Assembly (NCBI GenBank): GCA_963989385.1
Contig: OZ022500.1
Span: forward strand, 113,191,842 to 113,255,841
Direction: 5' to 3'
Origin: Ctena decussata
Lineage: Eukaryota; Mollusca; Bivalvia; Lucinida; Lucinidae
Length of the DNA: 64,000 nucleotides
Shown here piece after piece: positions 1-12,600 of the stretch. The first letter of the stretch is position 1. Every line of letters begins with the position of its first letter. A program made the position numbers and the translations under genes. The notes under the pieces are model-generated. The model was given only the letters and a program-made list of their open reading frames with translations. It ran no database searches and had not been told where the DNA came from.

Positions 1-194
1 TACCCGCTGTTTGAAATTACCCGACTCTACCCTAGTTCTGTGACACTATTGGGACATTGCATACCCCTATGTGTATGAAACATAAGGCATTGTCATTTTC
101 TGTTATACATCTGTTGTCAATGAAAATTGGTAATTCATGTGTTTGTTTCATGCAATAGCATTTGCAAGGTTGCTGGGAAGTCTGCGTTTTACAA

Positions 195-352
195 AGGGAA
201 ATTACACTTGTGATTTCCTGTTTGCCTCTCTGGATGATATTGCCCTTCCAAGATGCTGTCTTCTCCTAAAGGAGCAAAGTCTTTCCTTTAACATTTTACC
301 TCCATTAAGATGGTGGCAAAATTGAAAATGACAGAGTTGCTTCCCCGAAAGT
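195..352. repeat. Palindromic MITE, GGAGCAAATTC family (M4), diverged copy
   Basis: It shares the order of blocks with better copies at 18657 and 50899: GGGAAA-ACTTGTGATTTCCTGTTTGCC, a GGAGCAAA centre, then CTCCATT and GGCAAAAT and AGTTGCTTCCCC. The central hairpin arms CTAAAGGAGCAAA and CTTTCCTTTAA are decayed. It occupies most of the sequence upstream of PAN exon 1. Confidence 0.5.
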
Positions 353-395
353 GTACCCACGCATCTCAAAGCATATGATCCACACTTTATTACAG

Positions 396-647
396 AAACT
401 GAGTTTGACTGTGAAATAGAAGAAGAGGTCCAAGAATTTTATGCGGGAGACTTTGATTCATACGAGGAATTCACTGTTGTGGATAAGGAACAGTGTAGGA
501 GATGGTGTTTGTTTGATACTAGATGTAAAATGGCTTCCTCAACAACAAACAGTGATGGTTCAATTACGTGTAGATTTTATACTGAAGATGGATACAGAAA
601 CATAAGTGAAGCTAACAGTATGTCATGGAAGAAAACATGTAAATCAA
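396..647 (+). CDS. PAN domain exon 1
   Basis: 84 codons after the acceptor TTATTACAG, ending at donor GTAAGT. All six cysteines are present: FDC, then the core CRRWC-LFDTRC, ITC and KKTC. The acidic stretch EIEEEVQEF after Cys1 is unusual in this array. The usual GG turn is replaced by AG (YAGDF). A possible N-glycosylation sequon (RNIS) lies before Cys6. The upstream acceptor shows that this is not the first exon of the gene. Confidence 0.85.
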
Positions 648-3600
648 GTAAGTTAATGTTATTTTCACTTGCAAGTTAGAACGTGAAAGCTTGAAATAAG
701 TTTGAATTGTGGGGATAAATATTTGATATTTACTGAGCCAGAGCAAGCTTTTCTTATAGCAAATGTGTATGCTTTGCCTTGGAACAATAATGAAACCTCA
801 CCTTTAGTAGGAGAATTTAGCTATTCCAACAGGCAAAGTATGCATGGAACTCTGTTTTAATATGTACATCAAAATTAAAAGTTAATTAACACCTTCCTTT
901 ACCTCAGAATTGTGAAAATAAGCAGTCACAAAAAGTTTCCAGTTTACCGCAGAGTACATCTTGTCTCCAAAACTTACACAGTAAAAGTATGTTGATATTT
1001 GCAGAAGATAATAGTTGTTACATGGGTGAGTCAACACAGGGAGTATATGGAGGGAAGGTTTTCTACGATTCCTACTGGGTCAGTGACGTAGAGCAGTGCA
1101 AGGAGAAGTGTTCTGAGGACTGGAGGTGTCACCATCTGTCCCATGCTGTATTTGGAGTGGGCAGTCTCTGTATGTTGTACCAGTACTATGACTTTATGCC
1201 AACAAGTGGTGCCACAAGCAGAAGCTGGGATAAGATCTGTCCAACAGGTATGTACTGTGAGCAGAGCTGTAGATGAGGATGGATTTTGATAAACATACCT
1301 GTAGGTTGATATTTTTTTTTATGCCCCTGCATCATATGATGCCGGGGACATATTGTGTTTCGGTTGTGCATACAAGTGTAAAGCCTCGGTCCCACAGAGC
1401 CTGCGACTGCGATGCGACTGCGTTGCGACTGATTTCATCTGCGACTGACCTGCAACCTCTGCGACCATTGCAACTACTTTTCCTCTTCAAATGTGATCGC
1501 CGATCAGTCTGCGACAGCTTTCGTGTGTAGTCGGCGATCGATCGGCGACCTCACTGCAACTGGTCGCCGTACGATCGGCGACAGGCTTGCAACTAGTTTA
1601 GAATAATCGGCGACCAGTCGGCGACCAATCGGCGACTCTTCGTCGACTGGTTTCAGGTTTCAGTTGAACGGCGACTGGTCGGAGACTGATTGGCAACCGT
1701 TCTGCGATTAAAAAAAAAAAAAGAATAAAAAAAAGAAGGAAAGTAAATAATTCAATGGAAATGCGGTGACTAGATTGAATTCATTTCAGTTATACACAGC
1801 TACAAATTCAGTTGTTTCGCTTGCAACGAAACAACCGGCATGCACCCGTATTGTCTTTGATGGTGTACAGGCGATTAAGACGGAGGAGGCGAACACGGTA
1901 CTGTATAAGAACTTGGTTTCAAGAAGGCCGCAGTTTGTTGAGATTCCTCATCTGAAGCAAGCGTCCAAACTTCGGGAGTCATTACTCCTGTCTGTTTTTG
2001 CACCGATGTTGTTTTTTAGCTCACCTGAGCCAGCGGCTCCGGGGGAGCTTATAGGATGGTAAGGCTCCGTCGTCCGTCGTCGTCCGTCGTCGTCCGTCGT
2101 CCGTCCGTCGTCCGTCGTCTGTCGTCCGTCCACAATTTCAAACGACTTCTCCTCTGAAACCGCTGGGCCAATTGTAACCAAATTTGATATGTGGCCTCCA
2201 GAGGAAGGGGGAACGAAAAATTGTTCAAATGGTCTTGGTCACATGACCAACATGGCCGCCATGCCCATATATGGTGAAAACCTTTAAAAATCTTCTTCTC
2301 CAGAACCAATGGGCCAATGGCCTTGAAACTTAGTATGTAGCATCGGGTACGCGAGTACTACCAAGATTGTTCAAATTATGACCTTGGGTTGACCTTGACC
2401 TTTTTTACGGTAAGGTCAAATTTGCTTCCTTGTGCTTTTATATGGCAAAATGCTAGAACATAAGATATCGGGGAAACTGTTGAATATTTTGGGCTAAAAA
2501 TTGGTATCTACAGTCATCTTAATGAGTACATGAAGATTTATGAGTATAAGAGGTCAAGGTCATTCTTTGACCTTTGACCCAGGACTCTGATATTTTGACA
2601 ATTTCAAACAATCTCCTCCTAAGCCACTGGACCATTTGTAACCAAATTTCATATAGAGCCTCCAGGGGTTGAGGGAAAGAAAATTTATTCATACCGTCCA
2701 GGTCACATGACCAACATGGCCGCCACACCCATATATGGTAAAAACCTTTAAAAATCTTCTCCAAAACCAATAGACCGATGGCCTTGAAACTTGGCATGTA
2801 GCATTGGGTACTTGAGCACTACCAAGATTGTTCAAATTATGACCTTGGGTTGACCTTGACCTTTTTTATGGCAAGGTCAAATAAAGGAAAATGCTAGAAA
2901 ATAAGATTTCTTGGAAAGTGTTGAAGATAAAGGCCTAAAAATTGGTATACACAGTCATCTTATTGAGTACATGAAAATTTGTGAAAACAAGAGGTCAAGG
3001 TCATTCTTTGACCTTTGACCCAGAACTCTCATATTTTTACAATTTCAAACAATCTCCTCAAAAACCACTGAACCAATTATCACCAAATTTCATATAGAGC
3101 TTTCAGGTGTTGAAGGAATGAAATTTTGTTCAAACGGCCCAGGTCACATGACCAACAGGGCTGCCATGCCCATATATGGTAAAAACCTTTAAAAATCTCC
3201 TTCTCCAGAACCATTCGGCCGATTGCCTTGAAACTTGGTATGTAGCATTGGGTACTCCAGTACTATCAAGATTGTTCAAAATGATGACCTTGGGTTGACC
3301 TTGAATATTTTACGGCAAGGTCAAATATGGGAAAATGCTAGAACATAAGATTTCATGGAAAGTTTTGAAGATTTAGGCCTACAAATTGGTAAATACAGTT
3401 ATCTTTATGAGTACAAGAGGTCATGGTCATTCTTTGACTTTTGACCCCAGACTCATAGTTTGACAATTTCAGACATAAGAAAAAGCCACTTTGCCAATTG
3501 CTCGGGTGAGCGATTCAGGGCCTCATGGCCCTCTTGTTTTTTTTAGGTGTCCTCTATGTGCCAGGATGCACAGACATCTTTTCGTTTAAAAACTAGCACT

Positions 3601-6600
3601 GCAAACCTAGATCTATTGGAGCACGCTGCAACCTGTCAGCGACCCGTCGCCGATCGTTCGGCGCTCTATCGGCGCATGCTGCAACCTGTCGGCGACCAGT
3701 CGCCGATTGGTTGCCGATCGGTTGCCGATCAGTCGCTGTCTCACCAGCGGTCAGTCGCCGATTGGTCGCCGATCAGTCGCCGACAGATCGCCGATAGGTC
3801 GCAGCAAGGTTGCAACATTTCAGAGCCAAAGTGTTGATAAAACCGATCGGCGACCAATCGGCAACTGGTCGGCGACTAAAATAATACAATCGGCGACTTC
3901 CAGAAAACCACTGCAACCAGTCGGCGATCAAAATCAGTCGCGGCTAGTCTTTTGTGCATGCTCAAAAGACTGGCTGCGACTAATTTTGATCGGCGACCGC
4001 TCGGCGACCTTGTTGCGACTGTTATAAAACCCTTCCGCGACCTCTGCAACCTCTCTGCGACTGTCAAATTTTTTAGTCGGGGATAGGTTGCGCCGCGGTC
4101 GCGAACTCTGTGGGACCGGGGCTTAAGTCCGTACGTACGTCCGTACGTACTTGATCCTGTTAGACTCAGGTTAACATTTTTGTAAGAGGTAGATTTCAGG
4201 GTTTCTATTATTGTAGCAACTTGAAATTTTGTATTAGGATTTTGATCTATAAGTATGACAGGAATTTACAAGAATCAGAGTATGATGATCCATATGTCAC
4301 GGTCCACTGACCTTGGACTTTGGCAAATTTTGCAAGGTTAAGATTTTTGTTAGTGGTAGATTTTAGGGTTCCTTTTATTGTAGTAACTTGAAATTTTGTA
4401 TGAGGGTTTATATTTATAAATATTTACATTATCATTGCAAAACTCTCTGTAAAGCCAATAAGTGATGCGGGAGTCAATATCGTTTACAAGTCAATAATTA
4501 CATTGTGTCACGCGCTTTTGAGTGACAGCTCATCTCACTAAGTAGCACGTGAAATCTACAACAGGCTGTGTACTTGAATGGCTAGTAAACATTGACTGAC
4601 AGCTCGCTACGCCTACTTCCACGTGAAATATACAGCAGAGGTGGAATTTACTGGTAGGCAGTGTCAATGCGGCTGTTCCAAACTATTGTAAAATTCAGCC
4701 GGTATTGTTTTTAAAACGATTTTTACATATGTATTTCTTACTTTTTTTTTATCTTTTTATTGATCAAAAACATTGTTTAATAATATAAATATAAGGAATA
4801 AACATTATTTTTTAAACGTTTACTGAAGTATAAACTACATCGGGTCACGAGCTAAGTTTACGTAAACCCCTTCGGGGTTCACTTACTTTGCTCGTGACCC
4901 GATGTAGTTTATACTTCAGTAAACGTTTAAAAAATAACATTCATTCCTTAAATACAACAGGAATACTTAAGTATTAGGGCATAATTATCCATATGTCACG
5001 GTCCTTTGACTTTGGACTTAGGCTTATTTTGCAAGGTTAAGATTTTTGTTAGTGGTAGATTTTAGGGTTCCCTTTATTGTAGCAACTTGAAATTTTGTAT
5101 GTGGATTAATGTGTGTAAGTACAACAGCAGTATACAAGAATCAGGTCATCATGATTCATATGTCATGGTCCACTGACTTTGGACTTAGGCCAAATTATCA
5201 AGGTTAAGATATTTGTAAGAGTTAGATCTTAGAGTTCCTGGTATTGTAGCAACTTGAAATTGTATATGAGGATTTATATCAGTAAGTACAACAGGAATCT
5301 ACAAGAATCAGGTCATGATGATCCATATGTCATGGTCCACTGACTTCGTTACCTTAATGAAGGCGCCCTCTTACTCAAGGCACTAGGTGGGGGCATCCAT
5401 GTACTATGGACACATTTCTAGTTTATCCTTAATACACATTATGAGACCCTCACAAGACAGAACAGAAATTATGTCAGAATTATTAGCAATAGCCCCACCT
5501 TTTCTTGGAGCTTGATGGACTCTTGTTATTTCAGTAGAAGTTGCATGTGTAAATCTATTTGTACCTGCAGTAGTTCCACTACAAATTCACCTCTTGCTGT
5601 TTGTCTGTGTTAATGGTGTTGTAGATGTACTGTTTGGGTTTATTATTACGTTTCACCCCTCTTCTTTGTTTTGGGCCTTTTGTGGGCTGTCCTTGCTAAC
5701 CTTATTTCTGTTTCATTTTGATTGAACTTTAATAAACGACTTTAACATATCACGTCACAGTTATTCAGTGGATAACATCACGTCATAAAATCATATGACG
5801 ACAGGTGTAATAACACTTTTGATGCATACGTTTAACATTATTGTCCACGGTCATGTCAACAATGCTTGTCAACAATGCATTTTCTTATCGAAATAATGTT
5901 GATTTTGAAGGCAATAAACTCCCATTTTACAGCTTCATGTGATAAACAGAATCTTACACTCATGGTCATTTCATCTGAAATTTATGAAACTCACCAAAGG
6001 CTTGTTTCATAAATTTCATATGAAATGGTCAAAGGCTCATTTCATATGAAATGAGCCTCTATATACATGTATACAAAATGAAACATACTCATTATTTCAG
6101 ACGGAAAACATTGCCATACAAGACAGTTCAAAGGAGTGACTGCAGGGGATATGTTCTACGATTCTGTCCTTGTTGACTCGGTTACTGACTGTGAACAGCA
6201 TTGTCTGATGACTGACGGTTGTGACATGGTAGAGAGCAAGGTTGGAAATGTGGGGACATTGTGCTTGTTGTTCCACAGTGAGGATGTCACACTCTCAGAT
6301 CAGACTGATAGAGTTCTCACAGTGAAAATATGCCCAAAAGGTATGTATGAAATATGTTTCAAACCCATATTGGTTAAGGTGAATGGTTACACTTTTATGG
6401 GCAGTAACTCAGCAATTTTTATTTTTCTCTCCCTTCGTAATGGTGGTCTGCTCTTAAAGGAAAGAATTTGCTCCTTGTAGGAGCAAATTCTTTCTTATAA
6501 GAGTTGACCCCTATTTGGAAGGATTTTGTTATCTAGGGAACCTAACAGGAAGTCACTAAAGTTGTCTGCCGTTGAAAATAGGGCACAAAACATTGAAGTA

Positions 6601-9600
6601 TAGCCAACAGGAATATACATGTACATCGCCATGGCTTGGTCAGTTTGGGCACTCAGTATTGGCATTATCTGGGTTAAGGCTTAGGAGGTCTAAGCCTGCC
6701 CAGGAATAGTGTGGTTAGGTTAACTGACCGTCCTGACATGACCATAGCTGTTTACTGTGGATGTAAAGCAACAAATCTATCGATCAATCAATTATCTGGG
6801 TTAAGATTCTGAAACACAGGCTCTGGGCAATCATCATGGACAATTGTACTATTATTAAAAAAATCCAAATAATATGTTGATTTTAGCTACTAAAAACTGT
6901 TTCTGTAACCTGAGAACAAGGTTATAGAAAATATAGTCAGTTAATCAGTGAAAACAAAATCTATAGTTGATATTAGTTGCCATATTCATTAAAGTAGTTT
7001 TTGTTATTTTTCTGTAGAAATGGCAGAACTCGGCTGTTCTGTGCAGATTGAGCAAGGACAGATCGGTGGGCATCAGTACTACAAGTCATTTTTCACCGAG
7101 TCAGCACTGCATTGTCACATGACCTGTGAGGCAGACGACAGTTGTATGGCTTCCTTTCATCTGCCAGCTGAAGCAGAAGACATGCAGATGTGCTTTCTGT
7201 ATGAGTATATGTCTGATCTGACTCCAACACAAGCTTTAGTTGATGGGACATCTGTTGGTAAACTGTTCTGCCCTGAAGGTAAATATGTACATGCAGTTTG
7301 AGACAGATAAAAATGTCTCATAGATATTCAGATTCTGCAACCATTTCTTTGAATGACTTGTCAATCTTCCAGTTTGGAGAAGTCCATTTGTACGAGAGGG
7401 AGTTTTAACATACCACGGTGAAAGAACAAAGCTAGAGCATACACGACGGCATCAGCATGCATGTTGATGTCCTACTTTTGTTTTAAAGCTTTTGTTCAAA
7501 GTTTTTCATGTGTTGGACAAGACACTGTCAGGAGAGCTAAGCCCATATGTGGGCAGGTCTTGTTTGTGTCGTTGTCTAGAAAAAATGAAAGAAGCATACT
7601 GTTAGGGACACAGACAAAAAATCTGACAGAATTATTCATGTGTGTCCTTAACAATATGCTCCCTTCAGTTGAACAAATTTCATTAATGGACAGAACTGAT
7701 TCCAAACTTCAAAGTAAAGTATGGCAGGCCATTTTACTATTTATTATGCATAGTAGATATCTTATATAGTATATTGGATATCTAATATGCCAATTAAGAT
7801 TTCGAATATGCCAATTAAGATATCTAATATAACATATAAGATATCTTATATCCTATATAAGATATCTGATATAGGATATAAGATATATACGATATGAGAT
7901 ATCTTATTTAATTTTTATGCCCCCGAAGGAACTTCGGGTGGCATATTAAAATCGCACCGTCCGTCCGTCAGTCCCTCCGTCCACCTTTCCGTCCGTCCGT
8001 CCATTACAAATCGTGTCTCAGCTATAACTTTAAAACTACTGAAGCAAATTTGATGAAACTTCACAGATAGATAAAGCATAATGTGAAGGTGTGTCGCGCA
8101 CAAGACTTAGATCCCTAAGCCCAAGGTCAAGGCCGCAATCGGGTCAGAGGTCAAATTGTGTCTCAAAATAGTGTCCCAGCTATAACTTTAAAACTACGGA
8201 AGCAAATTTGATGAAACTTCACAGAGAGATAAAGCATAATGTGAAGGTGTGTCGTGCACAAGACTTAGATCCCTACGCCCAAGGTCAAGGTCACAATTGG
8301 GTCAGAGGTCAAATTGTGTCTCAAAATCGTGTCTCGGCGATAACTTTAGAACTAATGAAGCAAATTTGATGAAACTTCACAGATAGATAAAGCATAATGT
8401 GAAGGTGTGTCGTGCACAAGACTAAGATCCCTACGCCCAAGGTCAAGGCCGCAATCGGGTCAGAGGTCAAATTGTGTCTCAAAATCGTGTCTCGGCGATA
8501 ACTTTAAAACTACTGAAGCAAATTTGATGAAACTTCACAGATAGATAAAGCATAATGAGAAGGTGTGTAGCGCACAAGACTAAAATCCCTACACCCAAGG
8601 TCATGACCACAGTTGGTCAAATTGTGTCTCAAGATCGTGTCTCAGCGATAACTTTAAAACTACTGAAGCAAATTGAATGAAACTTCACAGAAAGATGAAG
8701 CATAATGAGAAGGTGTGTCACACATAAGATTTAGGTAACCATTTTCAAGGTCAATGTGACCATCAGGGGTCAAAGGTCAAACCTTGCCTCCACAATAACT
8801 AGAAACCTGTTGAAGTGACTTTCAGCAAACTTCACAGAAAGGTAAACCATAACGAGAAGGTGTGTTATACACAATATTTATGATCCCAAATCCAAGGTCA
8901 AGGTCACAATCTAGGGCCAGAGGTCAAATCATGTCTTGGTAATTACTCAGAAAAATACCAAAGCAAACATTACAGAAAGATAAAGCCTAGTGAGAAGATT
9001 TGCCATTCACAAGACATATGTTTCCACATCCAAGGTCAAGGTCATAGCCAGAGGTCAAAGGTCAACTCATTTATCCTCAATTACTTAAAAAGTACTGAAT
9101 CAAACTTCATTAATTTTCATGAAAAGGTAAAAAATAATGAGATATGTCACAAACAAATTATGGTTTTGTTGCCCAAGGTCAGGGTCACAGTCAGGGCTCA
9201 GAGGTTAAATCATGTCTCTGAAATAATCCAAAAGTGCTCAGGCCAATTTCATCAAATTTCACTGAAAGGTAAAGCATTATAAAATTGTAACTTAAAGAAA
9301 AGTAAAGTATTATGATAAGTTACATTAGGTGTGACATTTAGGTTTTAGTACCCAATATACAATATATAAGAAATCTTGTATAATATTTTTGTCTTCTTTT
9401 TTTACTTGTAGCATCAAAGTACAGCTTTGTAGTGACACTTCATGAATATACAGATGGTGGAGATAGTTACAGGAAAGCCATGCCAGTACCATACAGAAGT
9501 GTCTGTAAAACTGCTTGTGAGCAAGACTTGGCCTGTGTTGCTTATACTGTCTTAACAAGAACCTATGGTACAGAATGTAGGATGTATTACCATGGTGATT

Positions 9601-12600
9601 TTGTAGCAGAAGATAATTTTAACTGGTCACAGAATGCAGAGAGTGGCACAAAGATCTATCATTTAGGTTGGTATTAGTTGTTAGAACTCATAGTTGTTCA
9701 GTCTTTGAGTATAGTAACATAGATACATAAAAACAGATACAAATCTTCACTGGGACAGTTTGAAAACAGTCCTGCAAAACAGCAAGGCATCAGAGAGAAT
9801 GTTTCATGATCAGTCACCTGAAGGAAAACAGTGAAATCTAGATTATTAACAGCTGTTACAACTTTCAGTCCGAGTGATACAACAGCAATTTATCATAAAA
9901 TTATTATAAAATCATAGCATTTTTGCTAGAAAACAGAAACTTTAGCATGAAATAGTTTGCAATGTGCAGGGTCTACACTGATGAGGGTCATATGAAATAT
10001 ATGTAGTTGTACATTGTACCATGGTGGGTCCATCTGTATGGGAGATAATTCACTCACTAAAGCTGGTGGATTGTCTCTTCATTCAGGCATAATCTCTTCA
10101 TACAGGCAAACAAACCATGGTATAATTGTTACAAAGGGGGTGGTTGTTGTTGGGTGATGGTGCTGGGTTACTTTCAGGGTAAATCCCATTTTGTAGAGGC
10201 TTTGTCATCCAAGGAAGCAAACAGGAACTCACAAAAGTTGTTCCCCTTGGTATAAAAGTAAAAAATGAGCCACGACACGACAAAACCAACAATGTGGTTG
10301 TGCGCCCAGCGCAGACTCAGATCAGCCTGGGCATCCGCCTAGTCTGATCAGAGTCTTCGCTGTCCGCATGGAGGTAACTTAGACCCTTAGCTACCTTTTA
10401 AGCGCTTAGCGAAGAAGCTGGTCAAACGTGTCGGATGCCCAGGATGATCTGAGTCTGCACTGGGCGCACAACCACATTATTGGTTTTGTCGCGTCGCGGC
10501 TCAAATGTAAGGGAATATGCCCATACACTATCACTTCATAGGATGTAGCTTATACATGTAAGGTTTATCTTACGATTCTCAGAGGAAGATCGAATGTGTC
10601 ACATGGCAATCACAAATGGCGAAACAGTTCAAGGTGACCCCTACATGGTGACTGGTAGTGACACATCAGATGACTGCAAGATGGACTGTGCAGAGAATAA
10701 GCTGTGTATGTTGGTAACACTGGATCTGTCAGGGACTACACTAGAGTGTAGACTGTACGGCACAGATATGGCTGGGTCAGTGTCAACAGGAAGCACAACA
10801 TGGAGAAAGTCATGTGAACCAGGTATTATTTACTATATTTATACCCCTGGCATAGGAAGTATGTCGAGGGGTATATACTTTTCGTCTTTCCGTCCGTTCG
10901 TCTATCTTTCCATCTGTCTGTCTGTTAGTCCATCCGTACGTTAGTTAACATTTGCGTTAAAGTTTTGCTTTAAGTTTTTAGCTCACCTGAGCCAGCGGCT
11001 CCGGGGGAGCTTATAGGATGGTAAGGCTCCGGCGTCCGGCGTCCGTCGTCCGTCCGTCCGTCCGTCCGTCGTCCGTCCACACTTTCAAACAACTTCTCCT
11101 CTGAAACCCCTGGGCCGATTGTAACCAAATTTCATATAGAGCCTCCTGGGACCTTAGGAACGAAAAGTTGTTCAAACGGTCCTGGTCACATGACCAACAT
11201 GGCCGCCATGCCCATATATGGTAAAAACCTGAAAAAATCTTCTTCTCCAGAACCAATAGGGCGATGGCCTTGAAACTTGGTATGTAGCATTGGGTACACG
11301 AGTACTACGAAGATTGTTCAAATTATGACCTTGGGTTGACCTTGACCTTTTTTACGGTTATGTCAAATTTGCTTCCTTATGCTTTTATATGGCAAAATGC
11401 TGCAACATAAGATATCTTGGAAACTGTTGAATATTTTGGCCTAAAAATTGGTACATACAGTCATCTTAATGACTACATGAAGATTTATGAGTTCAAGAGG
11501 TCAAGGTCATTCTTTGACCTTTGACCCAGAACTCTCATATTTTGACAATATCAAACAATCTCCTCAAAAACAACTAGGCCAATTGTAATTAAATTACATA
11601 TAGATCCTCCAGGGGTTGAGGGAATGAAAATTTGTTCATACGGTCCAGGTCACATGACCAACATGGCCACCACGCCCATATATGGTAAAAACCTTTAAAA
11701 ATCTTCTTCTCCAGAACCAGTAGACCGATGGCCTTGAAACTCGGTATGTAGCATTGGGTACTCAAGTACTATCAAGATTGTTCAAATTATGACCCTGGGT
11801 TGACCTTGCCCTTTTTTACGGCAAGGTCAAATATCGGAAAATGCTAGCACATGAGATTTCATGGTAAGTTTTGAAGATTTTGGCCTAAAAATTGGTATAT
11901 ACAATCATCTTAATGAGTACATGAAGATATGTGAGTACAAGAGGTCAAGGTCATTCTTGACCTTTGACCCAGAAATCTCAAATTTTGACAATTTCAAAGA
12001 ATCTGCTCTAAAACCAGTGGGCCAATTGAAACCAAATTTCATATAGAGCCTCGAGGGGTTGAGGGAATGAAAAAATTTTCTAACGCTCCTGGACACATGA
12101 CCAACATGGCCGCCATGCCCATATATGGTAAATACCTTTATAAATCTTCTTCTCCAGAACCAATTGACCGATGGCCTTGAGACTTTGTATGTAGCATTGG
12201 GTACTTGAGTACTATCAAGATTGTTCAAATTATGACCTTGTGTTGACCTTGACCTTTTACAGCAAGGTCAAATATGGGAAAATGGTAGAACATAAGATTT
12301 CATGGAAAGTTTTGAAGATTTTGGCCTAAAAATTGGTATATACAGTTGTCTTAATGAGTTCATGAAGATTTATGAGTACAAGAGGTCAAGGTCATTTTTT
12401 TACCTTTGATCCAGATCGCTCATATTTTGACATTTTCAACCATTTCCTCAAAAGCCAAAGGGCCATTTGTGAACACATTTCATATAGAGCCTCCAGGGGT
12501 TGATTGAATGAAAAATTTGTTCAAACGGTCCAGGTCACATGACCAACTTGGCCGCCATTACCACTTATGGTATAAATCTTTAATATTTTTCTTCTCCAGA

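Larger units (their letters stand above)
1321..5423. mobile_element. Pearl/Helentron-like element, ATGCCCC type, split by nested insertions
   Basis: The 5' end follows a T-run with ATGCCCCTGCATCATATG then ATGCCGGGGACAT, a hairpin. After the nested block the element resumes with a CGTACGTACGTCC microsatellite (4128-4150) and tandem monomers containing GTAGCAACTTGAAATTTTG and TGATGATCCATATGTCACGG. Its 3' end has the inverted subterminal GTGGGGGCATCC, a small stem-loop (GTACTATGGACAC) and TTTCTAGTTT. A similar end occurs at 18181-18216. Interrupted at about 1380-4125 and about 4425-4960. Confidence 0.65.

Noticed and set aside
1766..2062. 98-codon frame as a gene
   Set aside because: It lies inside a transposon centre and its end reads through the start of a nested pearl-like element. 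No recognisable motif.
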